Made by a program: the position numbers and the translations under genes. The notes beneath the pieces were generated by a model. That model made no database searches. It was not told where the DNA came from and saw only the letters and a list, made by a program, of their open reading frames with translations. DNA of 64,000 nucleotides from Anoxybacillus ayderensis (GTDB lineage Bacteria > Bacillota > Bacilli > Bacillales > Anoxybacillaceae): positions 1 through 64,000 of the forward strand of contig NZ_JXTG01000011.1 of the NCBI RefSeq assembly GCF_000833605.1, given 5' to 3'. Of the stretch, positions 8,623-18,300 are shown piece by piece; the first letter of the stretch is position 1, and each line of letters opens with the position of its first letter.

Positions 8623-8646
8623 TTGTTTTTTTTGAAAATTTTTTTC

Positions 8647-8676
8647 ATTCTACACTGACACTTTTTTTTTCGTCAA
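8647..8676 (-). promoter_or_regulatory. SigA-type promoter of ade
   Basis: On the minus strand TTGACG (8676-8671) and TAGAAT (8652-8647) are separated by 18 bases. This places transcription start near 8640, just upstream of the riboswitch aptamer. Confidence 0.7.
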
Positions 8677-8785
8677 TGAGAGATTTTTTACGTGAGCAAA
8701 ATGAATGGCAAATGTTGCTTCACTGCGCGAAAGTTTGGTATCATCATAGTATTGTGAAAGGTCGATAATATCGGAGGTGAAACAT

Positions 8786-9076
8786 ATGTCACGAATTTCA
8801 ATCGAGCAAGTCAAGCATGTGGCGCATTTAGCACGTTTAGCAATTACAGAAGAAGAAGCAGCGATGTTTGCGAAGCAATTAGATGCGATTATTACGTTTG
8901 CGGAGCAGTTAAACGAGCTAGATACAGAAAACGTTCCGCCAACGTCGCACGTGTTAAATATGAAAAATGTGATGCGTGAAGATGTACCGACGGCTGGACT
9001 TCCGCTAGAAGACGTATTGAAAAATGCACCAGACCATCAAGACGGCCAATTCCGTGTGCCAGCCATTTTAGAGTAA
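8786..9076 (+). CDS. gatC: Glutamyl-tRNA(Gln)/aspartyl-tRNA(Asn) amidotransferase subunit C
   Basis: A 96-residue subunit, [20 protein letters not shown], that stabilises the GatA-GatB complex, which amidates mischarged Glu-tRNA(Gln) (and Asp-tRNA(Asn) in some species). The ATG at 8786 follows TCGGAGGTGAAACAT; an in-frame GTG nine bases upstream overlaps the ribosome site and is not used. The conserved N-terminal helix and the C-terminal LRxD-like segment ([20 protein letters not shown]) are present. It is the first gene of gatCAB, 12 bases before gatA. Confidence 0.95.
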   Translation: MSRISIEQVKHVAHLARLAITEEEAAMFAKQLDAIITFAEQLNELDTENVPPTSHVLNMKNVMREDVPTAGLPLEDVLKNAPDHQDGQFRVPAILE

Positions 9077-9088
9077 GGAGGGAAGAGT

Positions 9089-10546
9089 ATGTCATTGTTC
9101 GATTATCGTGTATCTGAATTGCACAGTTTATTACATAAAAAAGAAATTTCCGTTTCGGATTTAGTAGATGAATCGTTTAAACGTATTCATGAAGTAGACG
9201 AAAAAGTACAAGCGTTTTTAACGTTAAACGAAGAGCAAGCTCGCACGAAAGCAAAAGAGTTAGATGAGAAACTTGCAACAGAAAAGGAATTCGGTTTACT
9301 TTTCGGGATGCCAATCGGCATTAAAGATAATATTGTGACAAAAGGACTTCGCACAACGTGTGCCAGCAAAATTTTATACAACTTCGATCCGATTTATGAT
9401 GCAACAGTCGTTGAGCGTTTACATCAAGCTGATGCAGTAACGATCGGTAAATTAAATATGGACGAGTTTGCGATGGGATCGTCAACAGAAAACTCTGGGT
9501 TTCAACTTACGCGCAATCCATGGGATTTAGAACGTGTACCGGGTGGCTCAAGCGGGGGGTCAGCTGCAGCGGTAGCGGCAGGAGAAGTGCCATTTGCGCT
9601 CGGATCAGATACAGGTGGTTCGATTCGTCAACCAGCCGCGTTTTGTGGCGTCGTCGGTTTAAAGCCAACATATGGTCGCGTATCGCGCTATGGACTTGTC
9701 GCGTTTGCGTCCTCGCTTGACCAAATTGGCCCAATTACGCGCAACGTGGAAGATAACGCGTATTTACTACAAGTCATTTCTGGTGTAGACCCGATGGACT
9801 CTACTTCTGCCAATGTCGATGTACCTGACTACGTTTCTGCCTTAACAGGGGACATCCAAGGGTTAAAAATTGCCGTTCCGAAAGAATATTTAGGCGAAGG
9901 GGTATCAGAAGAAGTGCGCCAGTCGGTGCTCGATGCCCTAAAAGTATTAGAAGGCTTAGGTGCGACGTGGGAAGAAGTATCGCTTCCTCATTCGAAATAC
10001 GCGCTTGCGACGTACTATTTGTTAGCGTCTTCTGAGGCATCGGCAAATCTCGCGCGCTTTGACGGTGTTCGTTACGGCTATCGGACAGACAATGCGAAAA
10101 ACTTAATCGACATGTATAAACAAACGCGCAGTGAAGGGTTCGGCAACGAAGTGAAACGCCGCATTATGCTTGGAACGTTCGCGTTAAGCTCCGGCCATTA
10201 TGATGCATATTACAAAAAAGCTCAAAAAGTGCGGACGCTCATTAAACAAGACTTTGAAAATGTCTTTGAAAAATATGACGTCATTATCGGGCCGACAACA
10301 CCAACGCCAGCGTTTAAAATTGGCGAAAAAACGAGCGACCCGTTAACGATGTACGCAAACGATATTTTAACGATTCCAGTCAATCTTGCCGGCGTTCCAG
10401 GCATTTCGATTCCGTGCGGATTTGTCAACGGCTTGCCAGTCGGTCTGCAAATTATCGGCAAACATTTTGATGAAAGCACGATTTATCGTGTGGCACATGC
10501 GTTCGAACAAGCAACAGATTATCATAAACAAAAACCAACGTTGTAA
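9089..10546 (+). CDS. gatA: Glu-tRNA(Gln) amidotransferase subunit A
   Basis: A 485-residue amidase-signature protein that releases ammonia from glutamine for GatB. The Ser-cisSer-Lys triad region is visible: the Lys in [11 protein letters not shown] (about residue 78), the Gly/Ser-rich [20 protein letters not shown] (about 150-170) and the nucleophile block [20 protein letters not shown] (about 172-190). The start follows AAGGAGGGAAGAGT. Length is normal for Bacillus GatA. It is translated from the gatCAB operon. Confidence 0.96.
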   Translation: MSLFDYRVSELHSLLHKKEISVSDLVDESFKRIHEVDEKVQAFLTLNEEQARTKAKELDEKLATEKEFGLLFGMPIGIKDNIVTKGLRTTCASKILYNFDPIYDATVVERLHQADAVTIGKLNMDEFAMGSSTENSGFQLTRNPWDLERVPGGSSGGSAAAVAAGEVPFALGSDTGGSIRQPAAFCGVVGLKPTYGRVSRYGLVAFASSLDQIGPITRNVEDNAYLLQVISGVDPMDSTSANVDVPDYVSALTGDIQGLKIAVPKEYLGEGVSEEVRQSVLDALKVLEGLGATWEEVSLPHSKYALATYYLLASSEASANLARFDGVRYGYRTDNAKNLIDMYKQTRSEGFGNEVKRRIMLGTFALSSGHYDAYYKKAQKVRTLIKQDFENVFEKYDVIIGPTTPTPAFKIGEKTSDPLTMYANDILTIPVNLAGVPGISIPCGFVNGLPVGLQIIGKHFDESTIYRVAHAFEQATDYHKQKPTL

Positions 10547-10560
10547 GGGGGGAAATAGTG

Positions 10561-11991
10561 ATGAATTTTGAAATTGTCATCGGACTTGAAGTGCACGTTG
10601 AGCTGAAAACGAAATCGAAAATTTTCTCAAGCAGCCCAAACGCATTCGGAGCGCCCCCAAATACACAAACGAGCGTCATTGACTTAGGGTATCCAGGCGT
10701 TCTTCCGGTGTTAAACAAACAAGCGGTCGAATATGCAATGAAAGCAGCAATGGCATTAAACTGCGAAATCGCGACAGAAACGAAATTTGATCGGAAAAAC
10801 TACTTTTATCCGGACAACCCGAAAGCGTATCAAATTTCACAATACGACCAACCGATTGGGCAAAACGGCTGGATCGAAATTGAAGTGAACGGCAAAAAGA
10901 AAAAAATCGGCATTACGCGCATTCATTTAGAAGAAGATGCAGGGAAACTAACACACACAGGGGACGGTTATTCGTTAGTTGACTTTAACCGCCAAGGCAC
11001 ACCGCTTATTGAAATCGTATCGGAACCGGACATTCGCTCGCCAGAGGAAGCGTATGCGTATTTAGAAAAATTAAAGTCAATTATTCAATATACAGGCGTA
11101 TCCGATTGTAAAATGGAAGAAGGTTCGCTTCGTTGTGACGCGAACATTTCCCTTCGTCCAATCGGCTCAGACAAGTTTGGCACAAAAACGGAATTGAAAA
11201 ACTTGAACTCGTTTAACTTCGTTCGCCAAGGATTGGAGTACGAAGCGAAGCGCCAAGAGAAAATTTTGTTGTCTGGCGGCGTCATCCAGCAAGAAACGCG
11301 CCGTTTCGATGAAGCGACGAAAACAACGATTTTAATGCGCACGAAAGAAGGTTCAGAAGACTATCGCTACTTCCCAGAACCAGATTTAGTCATGCTTTAT
11401 ATTGACGATGAATGGAAAGAACGCGTGCGTGCGTCGATTCCAGAGCTTCCTGACGCACGGAAAAAACGGTACATTGAGGAACTTGGTTTGCCAGAGTACG
11501 ATGCGAAAGTATTAACGTTGACAAAAGAAATGGCAGACTTTTTCGAAGCAACGGTTGCGAATGGAGCGGATCCGAAGCTTGCATCGAACTGGCTGATGGT
11601 TGAAGTATCTGCATATTTAAACGCAGAACAAAAAGAATTGCATGACATTGCTTTAACGCCAGAAAGCTTAGCAAGCATGATTAAACTCATTCAAAACGGC
11701 ACGATTTCGTCAAAAATTGCGAAGAAAATCTTTAAAGAACTTGTGGAAAAAGGTGGCGATCCAGAGCAAATCGTCAAACAACAAGGTCTTGTGCAAATTT
11801 CTGACGAAGCAACGCTACGCAAAATCGTATTGGAAGTGCTCGATGCGAATCCACAATCGATTGAAGACTTTAAAAACGGAAAAGACCGTGCAATTGGCTT
11901 CTTAGTCGGTCAAATTATGAAAGCAACAAAAGGACAAGCAAACCCACCGCTTGTGAATAAGCTATTGCTTGAAGAGATAAATAAACGATAA
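10561..11991 (+). CDS. gatB: Asp/Glu-tRNA amidotransferase subunit B
   Basis: A 476-residue kinase/transamidase subunit of the GatCAB complex. The N-terminus [20 protein letters not shown] is characteristic, as are the cradle motifs [31 protein letters not shown] and [14 protein letters not shown]. The C-terminal tail (YqeY-like, [15 protein letters not shown]) binds tRNA. The start may be the ATG at 10561 or a GTG at 10558; both sit behind AAGGGGGGAAA, and the ATG gives the usual N-terminus. The operon ends with a strong terminator directly after the stop. Confidence 0.96.
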   Translation: MNFEIVIGLEVHVELKTKSKIFSSSPNAFGAPPNTQTSVIDLGYPGVLPVLNKQAVEYAMKAAMALNCEIATETKFDRKNYFYPDNPKAYQISQYDQPIGQNGWIEIEVNGKKKKIGITRIHLEEDAGKLTHTGDGYSLVDFNRQGTPLIEIVSEPDIRSPEEAYAYLEKLKSIIQYTGVSDCKMEEGSLRCDANISLRPIGSDKFGTKTELKNLNSFNFVRQGLEYEAKRQEKILLSGGVIQQETRRFDEATKTTILMRTKEGSEDYRYFPEPDLVMLYIDDEWKERVRASIPELPDARKKRYIEELGLPEYDAKVLTLTKEMADFFEATVANGADPKLASNWLMVEVSAYLNAEQKELHDIALTPESLASMIKLIQNGTISSKIAKKIFKELVEKGGDPEQIVKQQGLVQISDEATLRKIVLEVLDANPQSIEDFKNGKDRAIGFLVGQIMKATKGQANPPLVNKLLLEEINKR

Positions 11992-11995
11992 TGAA

Positions 11996-12029
11996 AAAGC
12001 GGCATTGCCATCGGACAATGCCGCTTTTC
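11996..12029 (+). terminator. Terminator of gatCAB
   Basis: GCGGCATTG, an eight-base loop and CAATGCCGC, flanked by AAAA and TTTTCTT. This is a 9-bp GC-rich intrinsic terminator that can work in both directions, and it also ends the convergent gene whose stop is at 12030. Confidence 0.9.
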
Positions 12030-12479
12030 TTACAGATGAACAAGCTTTTGCAAGGTGCTTTCTACTTTAAATACACGATTGTTTAATACTTGGATGCTCG
12101 ATTCGTGGTCGGTGAGGGCAGGGAGTACTTTCTCTTCTAGTATGTTGGTTAAGCGGGTGATGTTTCCTTGCATGTTGTGGACATCGAGTGCGAGTGCATC
12201 GTATTTTGCGGCGAGCACCTCTTGACCGTGACGAATCGCTTCACAAATCGCTTTCGTTTCGAGTGTTCGTTCGTCAAGTAGCTGTACTTTCTCGTCTAGC
12301 GCTTGAACTTTTTCGTCTAGTACTTGAACTTGTTCGCGTAAGGAAGATACTTCTTTTTCAATGGATTCCACCTTTTTCTCCACTGCTTCCACTCGTTTTT
12401 CTAGCGATTCGACTTTTTCTCGTGTTGCTTTTACTTCGTGAAGAATTTCGTAAAGCAACCGTTCCACCATGTCATTCAC
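12030..12479 (-). CDS. Coiled-coil repeat protein (149 aa) next to Wadjet
   Basis: A 149-residue soluble protein, MNDMVERLLYEILHEVKATR, almost wholly coiled coil: repeats such as VESLEKRVEAVEKKVESIEK and VQVLDEKVQALDEKVQLLDE (residues 20-75), then ALALDVHNMQGNITRLTNIL and a C-terminal helix. It is preceded by AAAAGGAGGTGAATGAC. The LDVHNMQG segment matches LTMDVHHMRG in the protein at 6172, so the two are probably paralogues. It is divergent from the Wadjet operon, with 171 bases between the start codons. Function unknown; I see no evidence that it belongs to the defence system beyond proximity. Confidence 0.7.
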   Translation of the reverse strand: MNDMVERLLYEILHEVKATREKVESLEKRVEAVEKKVESIEKEVSSLREQVQVLDEKVQALDEKVQLLDERTLETKAICEAIRHGQEVLAAKYDALALDVHNMQGNITRLTNILEEKVLPALTDHESSIQVLNNRVFKVESTLQKLVHL

Positions 12480-12611
12480 CTCCTTTTCGTTTCCATTTTA
12501 CACGAATCGACAACGGATGACTAGCGAACATTTTCATTTTTTAGGCAAGCTGCTTATAGATGATCACATTTTCCAAACGATGTTTTAGTAGAGAACGGCT
12601 CGCGAATCGAT

Positions 12612-12617
12612 TACAAT
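12612..12617 (+). promoter_or_regulatory. Possible -10 box before jetA
   Basis: TACAAT at 12612-12617 lies 33 bases before the jetA start; the matching -35 region is poor. It is the best promoter-like element in the 171-base gap. The poor -35 suggests weak or regulated expression. Confidence 0.3.
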
Positions 12618-12650
12618 GATAGTAGATGAATGGAAGAAGGGGAGCAAAAG

Positions 12651-14132
12651 ATGGATACGTCATGGCTAAAGCCGATTACAGAGGCGAAATATTTAGTAGT
12701 GGACAACGCGTATCGATACCGTGCGATTTTGCGCTATTTTTATACACAGCACGAGCGAATGCGGCAATATTTGTTTCCGGAAGAAGTATATGCTTTTCTA
12801 AAACAGTTCGATGAATTTCAAACGTATACAGAAGAAGAGATGCAACAAGACTTAGAGCAGCTCGTCAAATGGAAAAACTTAATCGCGCGGCAAGAAACGG
12901 GCCATATTCGGACGATTGAGGAATTTAAAAAGAAACGGTTTCGCTATCAATGCAGCCCATATACAGTCGAAATCGAACGAATGATTCGTACCCTTGAGCA
13001 ACTAGGGGAAACTTTTGGCGGTTCGCTCGAGAAAACGCGGTTTGACCGCCTGTATGCCTCGCTTGTCCGGATGGAATCGATTATTGACAATGGATTCGGG
13101 GAAAAACGAGAAGAAATGAATCAAGTGTGGGAAGAAACGTTCGATTATTTTAAAAAAATCATCCAAAATTCTGCCGATTACATCGCTTATTTGAACGGAG
13201 AAAACATGGAAGAACGGATGATGTCTGATTCGTTTCTTGCGTATAAAGAACAGTTTACCGCCTATTTGCGTGATTTTATCGTCGCATTGCAAAAAACATC
13301 GATGCAAATTGAAAAGCTGCTCGAAGATTTGCCAGAGGACGGGGTGCGTCGGTTTATTGAGGAAGTAGTTGCTTACCAACTCGCCATTCCCCGTTTTGAA
13401 GGCGCCGTTTTTTCACGTGAACAGCTAACGGAAGAGAAGCTAGACACATGGCGCAGTTTAAAAGAATGGTTTTTAGGGAGAAACGGACATGAAAGCGAGC
13501 TATCGTTTTTACAAAAGCAAACGAACGAAGCGATTCGACGAATGACGCGCGTCGTCCAGCGGTTAGGAGAACGCCATCATCATTTTCGCAGCCGAAAGAA
13601 AGACTACTTGCATTTAGCCAAATGGTTCTCGTCATTAGAAACGGTAGAAGAAGCGCATAAACTGTCCGCGGTTGTGTTCGGCTGTTTCCATACGAAACAC
13701 ATCGTCGCTGAAAACGATGCGACGGAAAACATGTACCGCGATATTTGGGAGGAACAGCCGACAGAATGGCTCGTCAAACCGCGCGTTCGCCATTACCGGG
13801 AAAAGAAAAAGCCAGAAGCAATGATTGATAGGCGAAAAGAAAAAGAGGAAACAATGACCGCCTATTTAGCAGAGAAACAACAAGAAGAAGAAGCGCTCGC
13901 ACAGCTTATAACCGACGGGAAAATTGTACTTCAAGAGCTTCCGATCGTTGCTCCACACATTCGTAAAACGTTGCTCGGCTGGATTGCGAAAGCGATGGGG
14001 CGAGAAGACAGGATTGTCCAAACGGAAAACGGGTGGAAAGTGAAAGTGGTCCAACGTGAAGGAACGATTACACTGGAAGCAGAAGATGGCATGTTAATGA
14101 TGCCGAATTACGAAATCCATTTGCTAGATTAG
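12651..14132 (+). CDS. jetA: Wadjet type II JetA (TIGR02677/DUF2397-like)
   Basis: A 493-residue protein starting MDTSWLKPITEAKYLVVDNA; the ATG at 12651 follows AAGGGGAGCAAAAG, better than an upstream ATG at 12630. N-terminal text such as NAYRYRAILRYFYTQHERMRQYLFPEEVY, the predicted winged-helix and helical regions, and the length all fit the TIGR02677 family. That family is the kleisin-like subunit of type II Wadjet, a condensin-like complex that recognises and cleaves small circular plasmids. Gene order JetA-B-C-D with matching sizes (493, 388, 1379, 413) supports the call more strongly than this protein alone. It is translated 13 bases before jetB in one operon. Family assignment is by recognition, not by search. 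Confidence 0.85.
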   Translation: MDTSWLKPITEAKYLVVDNAYRYRAILRYFYTQHERMRQYLFPEEVYAFLKQFDEFQTYTEEEMQQDLEQLVKWKNLIARQETGHIRTIEEFKKKRFRYQCSPYTVEIERMIRTLEQLGETFGGSLEKTRFDRLYASLVRMESIIDNGFGEKREEMNQVWEETFDYFKKIIQNSADYIAYLNGENMEERMMSDSFLAYKEQFTAYLRDFIVALQKTSMQIEKLLEDLPEDGVRRFIEEVVAYQLAIPRFEGAVFSREQLTEEKLDTWRSLKEWFLGRNGHESELSFLQKQTNEAIRRMTRVVQRLGERHHHFRSRKKDYLHLAKWFSSLETVEEAHKLSAVVFGCFHTKHIVAENDATENMYRDIWEEQPTEWLVKPRVRHYREKKKPEAMIDRRKEKEETMTAYLAEKQQEEEALAQLITDGKIVLQELPIVAPHIRKTLLGWIAKAMGREDRIVQTENGWKVKVVQREGTITLEAEDGMLMMPNYEIHLLD

Positions 14133-14145
14133 GAGAAGAGAAAGA

Positions 14146-15312
14146 ATGGAAAAAGAGTTTGATGAGAAAGCGAAAGAAGCGTTAACGGCATTGTTTGAAC
14201 ATTTTTGGATTGTTCGGGAAAAAGAGCCGGAGCTTTTTCAAAAAATACGCGAACGCGAAAAAGTATTAAAGCGGTATGTGCAAGAGAAATTTGGCTATCG
14301 GTTAATTATTCACCGCTACTTTGCTAAGCTCGAAAAGATACCAGCGGAGCCAGAAGCATGGATGGGCATTGAGTCGTTTCAAGAACCGCTCGATTACGCA
14401 TTGTTTTGTTGCTTATTAGCATATTTAGAAGGAAAAGCGGTCGAAGAAAAATTTTTATTGTCTGACGTATGCGAAGAAATAAAAGCGATGTACCCAGGCG
14501 AAACAGCGCTTGATTGGACGAACTATCAACATCGGCGCGCCCTTATTCGCGTGTTGAAAACAGCCGAGCAAATCGGAATTGTACATCACGTCGACGGAGA
14601 ACTCGAGGCGTTTGCCAATCAAGAAGACGAAGAAGCATTATATGAAGTCCCTGTATTGTCTCGCTATTTTATGCGGTCATATCCGAAAGATTTTATTCAA
14701 TATGAAACGATCGAGCAACTGTTAGAAGAAGAATGGAAAGCAGCGCCCGACGACTACCGCCGCCACTTTATTTATCGGCAGCTCTTTTTATCGCCTGTCG
14801 TGTATCGTCGGCAAAAAGACGACCCAAACTTTTATTATTTGCGCAACTTCCGCCATCGGTTGCGTGACGACATCGAAGCGCATACCGATTTTCGCTATGA
14901 GCTATATAAAAACGCAGCGTTGCTGACGATTTCAGAACGGCAACATGTGTATACATTGTTTCCTAACCAAAAAGGAACATCGGATATCATTCTTCACTTT
15001 GCCGCCGTTGTGCGCGCTCACTTGGACAACTATCCGCCAGATGAATACGGGCAAATTCGTGTCACGATGCCGGAGTTTCATCAGTTGCTGAACCGGTGTA
15101 TGGAGCAATACGGCGAAGGCTGGAGCAAAACGTATCGAGAAATGACATTGGCACAACTTTCATCTGAACTGCTCTCTGCTTTAAAAGAATGGAAAATGGC
15201 GGAGCATGAACAGGAAACGGGCATGGTGACTCTTTATCCGCTACTTGGACGGCTTGTCGGTCGATATCCGGACGATTTTCTAATGAAAGGAAGAGACGAT
15301 GATGACGAATAA
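14146..15312 (+). CDS. jetB: Wadjet type II JetB (TIGR02678/DUF2398-like)
   Basis: A 388-residue protein starting MEKEFDEKAKEALTALFEHF behind AGGAGAAGAGAAAGA. It carries features of TIGR02678: KYVQEKFGYRLIIHRYFAKLEKIPAEPEAWMGI-like text near residues 40-75, a DYALFCCLLAYLE segment and two winged-helix-like regions. In Wadjet, JetB is the MukE/KITE-like subunit that binds JetA and the JetC ATPase. Its stop overlaps the jetC start by 14 bases, so translation is probably coupled. No truncation is seen. Confidence 0.85.
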   Translation: MEKEFDEKAKEALTALFEHFWIVREKEPELFQKIREREKVLKRYVQEKFGYRLIIHRYFAKLEKIPAEPEAWMGIESFQEPLDYALFCCLLAYLEGKAVEEKFLLSDVCEEIKAMYPGETALDWTNYQHRRALIRVLKTAEQIGIVHHVDGELEAFANQEDEEALYEVPVLSRYFMRSYPKDFIQYETIEQLLEEEWKAAPDDYRRHFIYRQLFLSPVVYRRQKDDPNFYYLRNFRHRLRDDIEAHTDFRYELYKNAALLTISERQHVYTLFPNQKGTSDIILHFAAVVRAHLDNYPPDEYGQIRVTMPEFHQLLNRCMEQYGEGWSKTYREMTLAQLSSELLSALKEWKMAEHEQETGMVTLYPLLGRLVGRYPDDFLMKGRDDDDE

Positions 15313-18300
15313 ATGGGTGCTTCATCGCGCAGGATTGATTAATTTTTGGTATTACGATGAGCAATATTTTGAGTTTGCCGACGGTAAGTTGTTGCTTCGC
15401 GGAACGAACGGTTCTGGGAAGTCAGTGACGATGCAAAGCTTGCTTCCTGTCTTATTGGACGGGAAAAAAACGCCAGATCGGCTGGATCCGTTCGGTTCTC
15501 GGGCACGGAGAATGGAAGATTACTTGCTTGGTGAAAAAGAAATTGTCGATCGCGATGAGCGGACAGGCTATTTGTTTTTAGAATATAAACGAAAGCAGAC
15601 GGAGCAATATGTGACAACGGGAATCGGATTGCGGGCAAAGCGGCAAAAAAACATGGATTTTTGGGGGTTCGTCATTTTTGATAACCGCCGCATCGGCCGT
15701 GATGTATTTTTATATAAAACGGAAAAATCAGCGAACGGAACGGAAAAAATCCCGCTCACGAAACGCGAGTTAGCCAATTTGCTTGGCAACGGTGGAACGG
15801 TCGTGGATTCCCAAAAAGAATATATGGAACTCGTCAATAAGCACGTCTTCCGTTTTGAATCAATGGAGGCGTTTCAAGAGTTAATTGAGCTATTGATTCA
15901 ATTACGTAGCCCGAAGCTATCAAAAGATTTTAAGCCGACCGTCATTTATGAAATTTTAGAAAGCTCGCTTCCGGCGTTGACGGACGACGAATTGCGCCAT
16001 TTATCGGAAACGATTGAAAATATGGATCAAACAAAGCAACAACTAGAGCAGCTCGAGCGGGATGAGCAGTCGTTAAAGCGGCTTTGTGGGCAATATCGGG
16101 CGTATAACGAGTATATGATAGCGGAAAAAGCGAGCGAATGGCTAAAGGCAGAAAAACAGGTGAAGCGGCTAGTCGAAGAAGGGAAACAATGGCTTACGGA
16201 AGAAGCAGAAACAGAAGCGCACCTTGTGGATTTAAGCGAATACATTCAAACGCTTGCAAACGAGCAGGACGTATTGCATCAACGGGAATTAGAACTCGCA
16301 AGCCACGAAGTGTTCCAAGCGGCGCAACAATATGAACGCATCCAACGAGAAATCCAAAACGTGAAAGAAAAGCAACAAAAGCTATTGCGACAAATCGATG
16401 AAAAAGAACAAATCGAACGCCGCTACAAACGCCAGCTTGAAGAAACGAATGATAAGCTGTACGAAACAGAAAAACAACTCGATGGGCAGCTAGAAGATTT
16501 GCGCCACGATGCGCTAGAAAGCTCCTTTTCTGCCCACGACCTCAATGAAGCGGATTTTTCCCGCCACCGCCAAACGCCATTTGATTTTACTGTATGGAAG
16601 CGTGAGGGGCAGGGATATGTTGAGAAGCTAGAACAAATTCTCACCCTTTGGCGCCGCCATGATGAGATAAAGGCGCGCTATGAAGAGACGAGTAAAGAAG
16701 TAGGCGACCTGCAGCGGGAAGTCGACGAATTGCGCCACGAAGAAGCGAAATGGCTCGAGCTGTTAGAAAACGAAAAATCGCGGTTCCAACAAGAAGTATT
16801 TCGCTGGCTCGAGCAATGCCAAGACGTTTCCGTGCAAGAAACATCTGTCCAACTATTTTTGCAGCGCCTTCATGAACTATACGAAACGTATCATATCGAC
16901 GAGATGAAGCAGCCGTTTACGGAAGCGTATTACGAAGCGCTCAATCGAAAAAACGAAGAAAAAATGGCGCAAAAACATGCGTGCACGTTACTAGAAGAGA
17001 AGATTGCCGCAAAAGAAGCGGAATGGAACCAATGGAAAATGCAAAAAGACCCAGAACTAGCGCGCGATGAACAAACGTTGGCAGCGCGGGCGGAGTTAGA
17101 CAAAAAAGGCGTTGCTTTTGTCCCATTTTATGCAGGGGTGGAATTTCAAGACCATGTGCCAGAACCGCTTCGGGAGCGGATCGAATCGGCGCTGTACCAC
17201 GCAGGGCTGCTTGATGCGTTAATTACAGAAACCGATGTTGAAGTAAGTTGTGACCGTGTACTTTTCCCACGTCCTGTCGAAATGGCGCATACGTTGGCAG
17301 ACTACTTACAACCGGACGTAGATGAAGCGTGTCAGGTGTCGAAAACGCGCATCGAAGAAGTGCTCCAAAGCATTGTGCTTTCTGACAGAGAAATGGATGG
17401 AGCGTTTGTGCTCAATGAAGCAGGACATTATACGCTCGGATTAGTCAAAGGGCATGCACCGATGCGAGAAAAAGCGCTATTTATTGGCCGAACAGCCCGC
17501 AAACGTTGGCGGTTAGAAAAAATCGCCGCACTTGAAGCGGAGCTAGCTGAACTTCGTGCCCATCTTTACGAACAAACCGAAATGTTCCGCCAGCTGGACG
17601 AGGCGATTGAGCAAATGAAAAATTGGTTTCGCTCCTTTCCAACCGATCGTGACATGCGCGCAGCCTTTGAAGAGCGAGAAAAAACGAAACGCACGATGTT
17701 TAGTAAACAACAAGAATGGGAAAAGAAAAACGAAAAACTAGCACAGCTTGCCCGCAATTGGCAACAACTCAAACAAACGCTCCGTGAACAAACGGAAGGG
17801 CTCGATATAGAATTTTCCAAAGATGGCTATGAACAGTCGCTTCTTTTGATGAAATCGTATATGCGGCGTTTGCATGAACTTCAATTGACCCACCAATCAT
17901 TTGTTCATTTATTTGAGATGATCGAGCGTCTCACCGAGCAAGTGGGAACATTGCAACAAGAAATCGATGACATCAAGGGTGAACGAAATGTACTAGCAAA
18001 CGAACAGCAAAAACTTGATTTGAAGCGGCAAGAAATCGAGCGAACGATGCAGCTGATGGGGGCGGAAGAAGTGCAAGCAGAAATTCAGCGCGTCCGCGCC
18101 CGATTGGCGTTTTTGCAGAAGGAAATGCCAGCGAAAACAAATGAGCGTATCGCACTAGAGCATCAGCTCAAAGCTATCCGTGAGAAACGCGAACAGCTAG
18201 AAGGGAAAGAAGCATTCGCTAAACGATTGGCAGGGGCGTGGAGGCGGTCGTTTGAGCGAGAGGTCGCCCTCGAACTTGTTGAACTTCACGCACAAGATGC

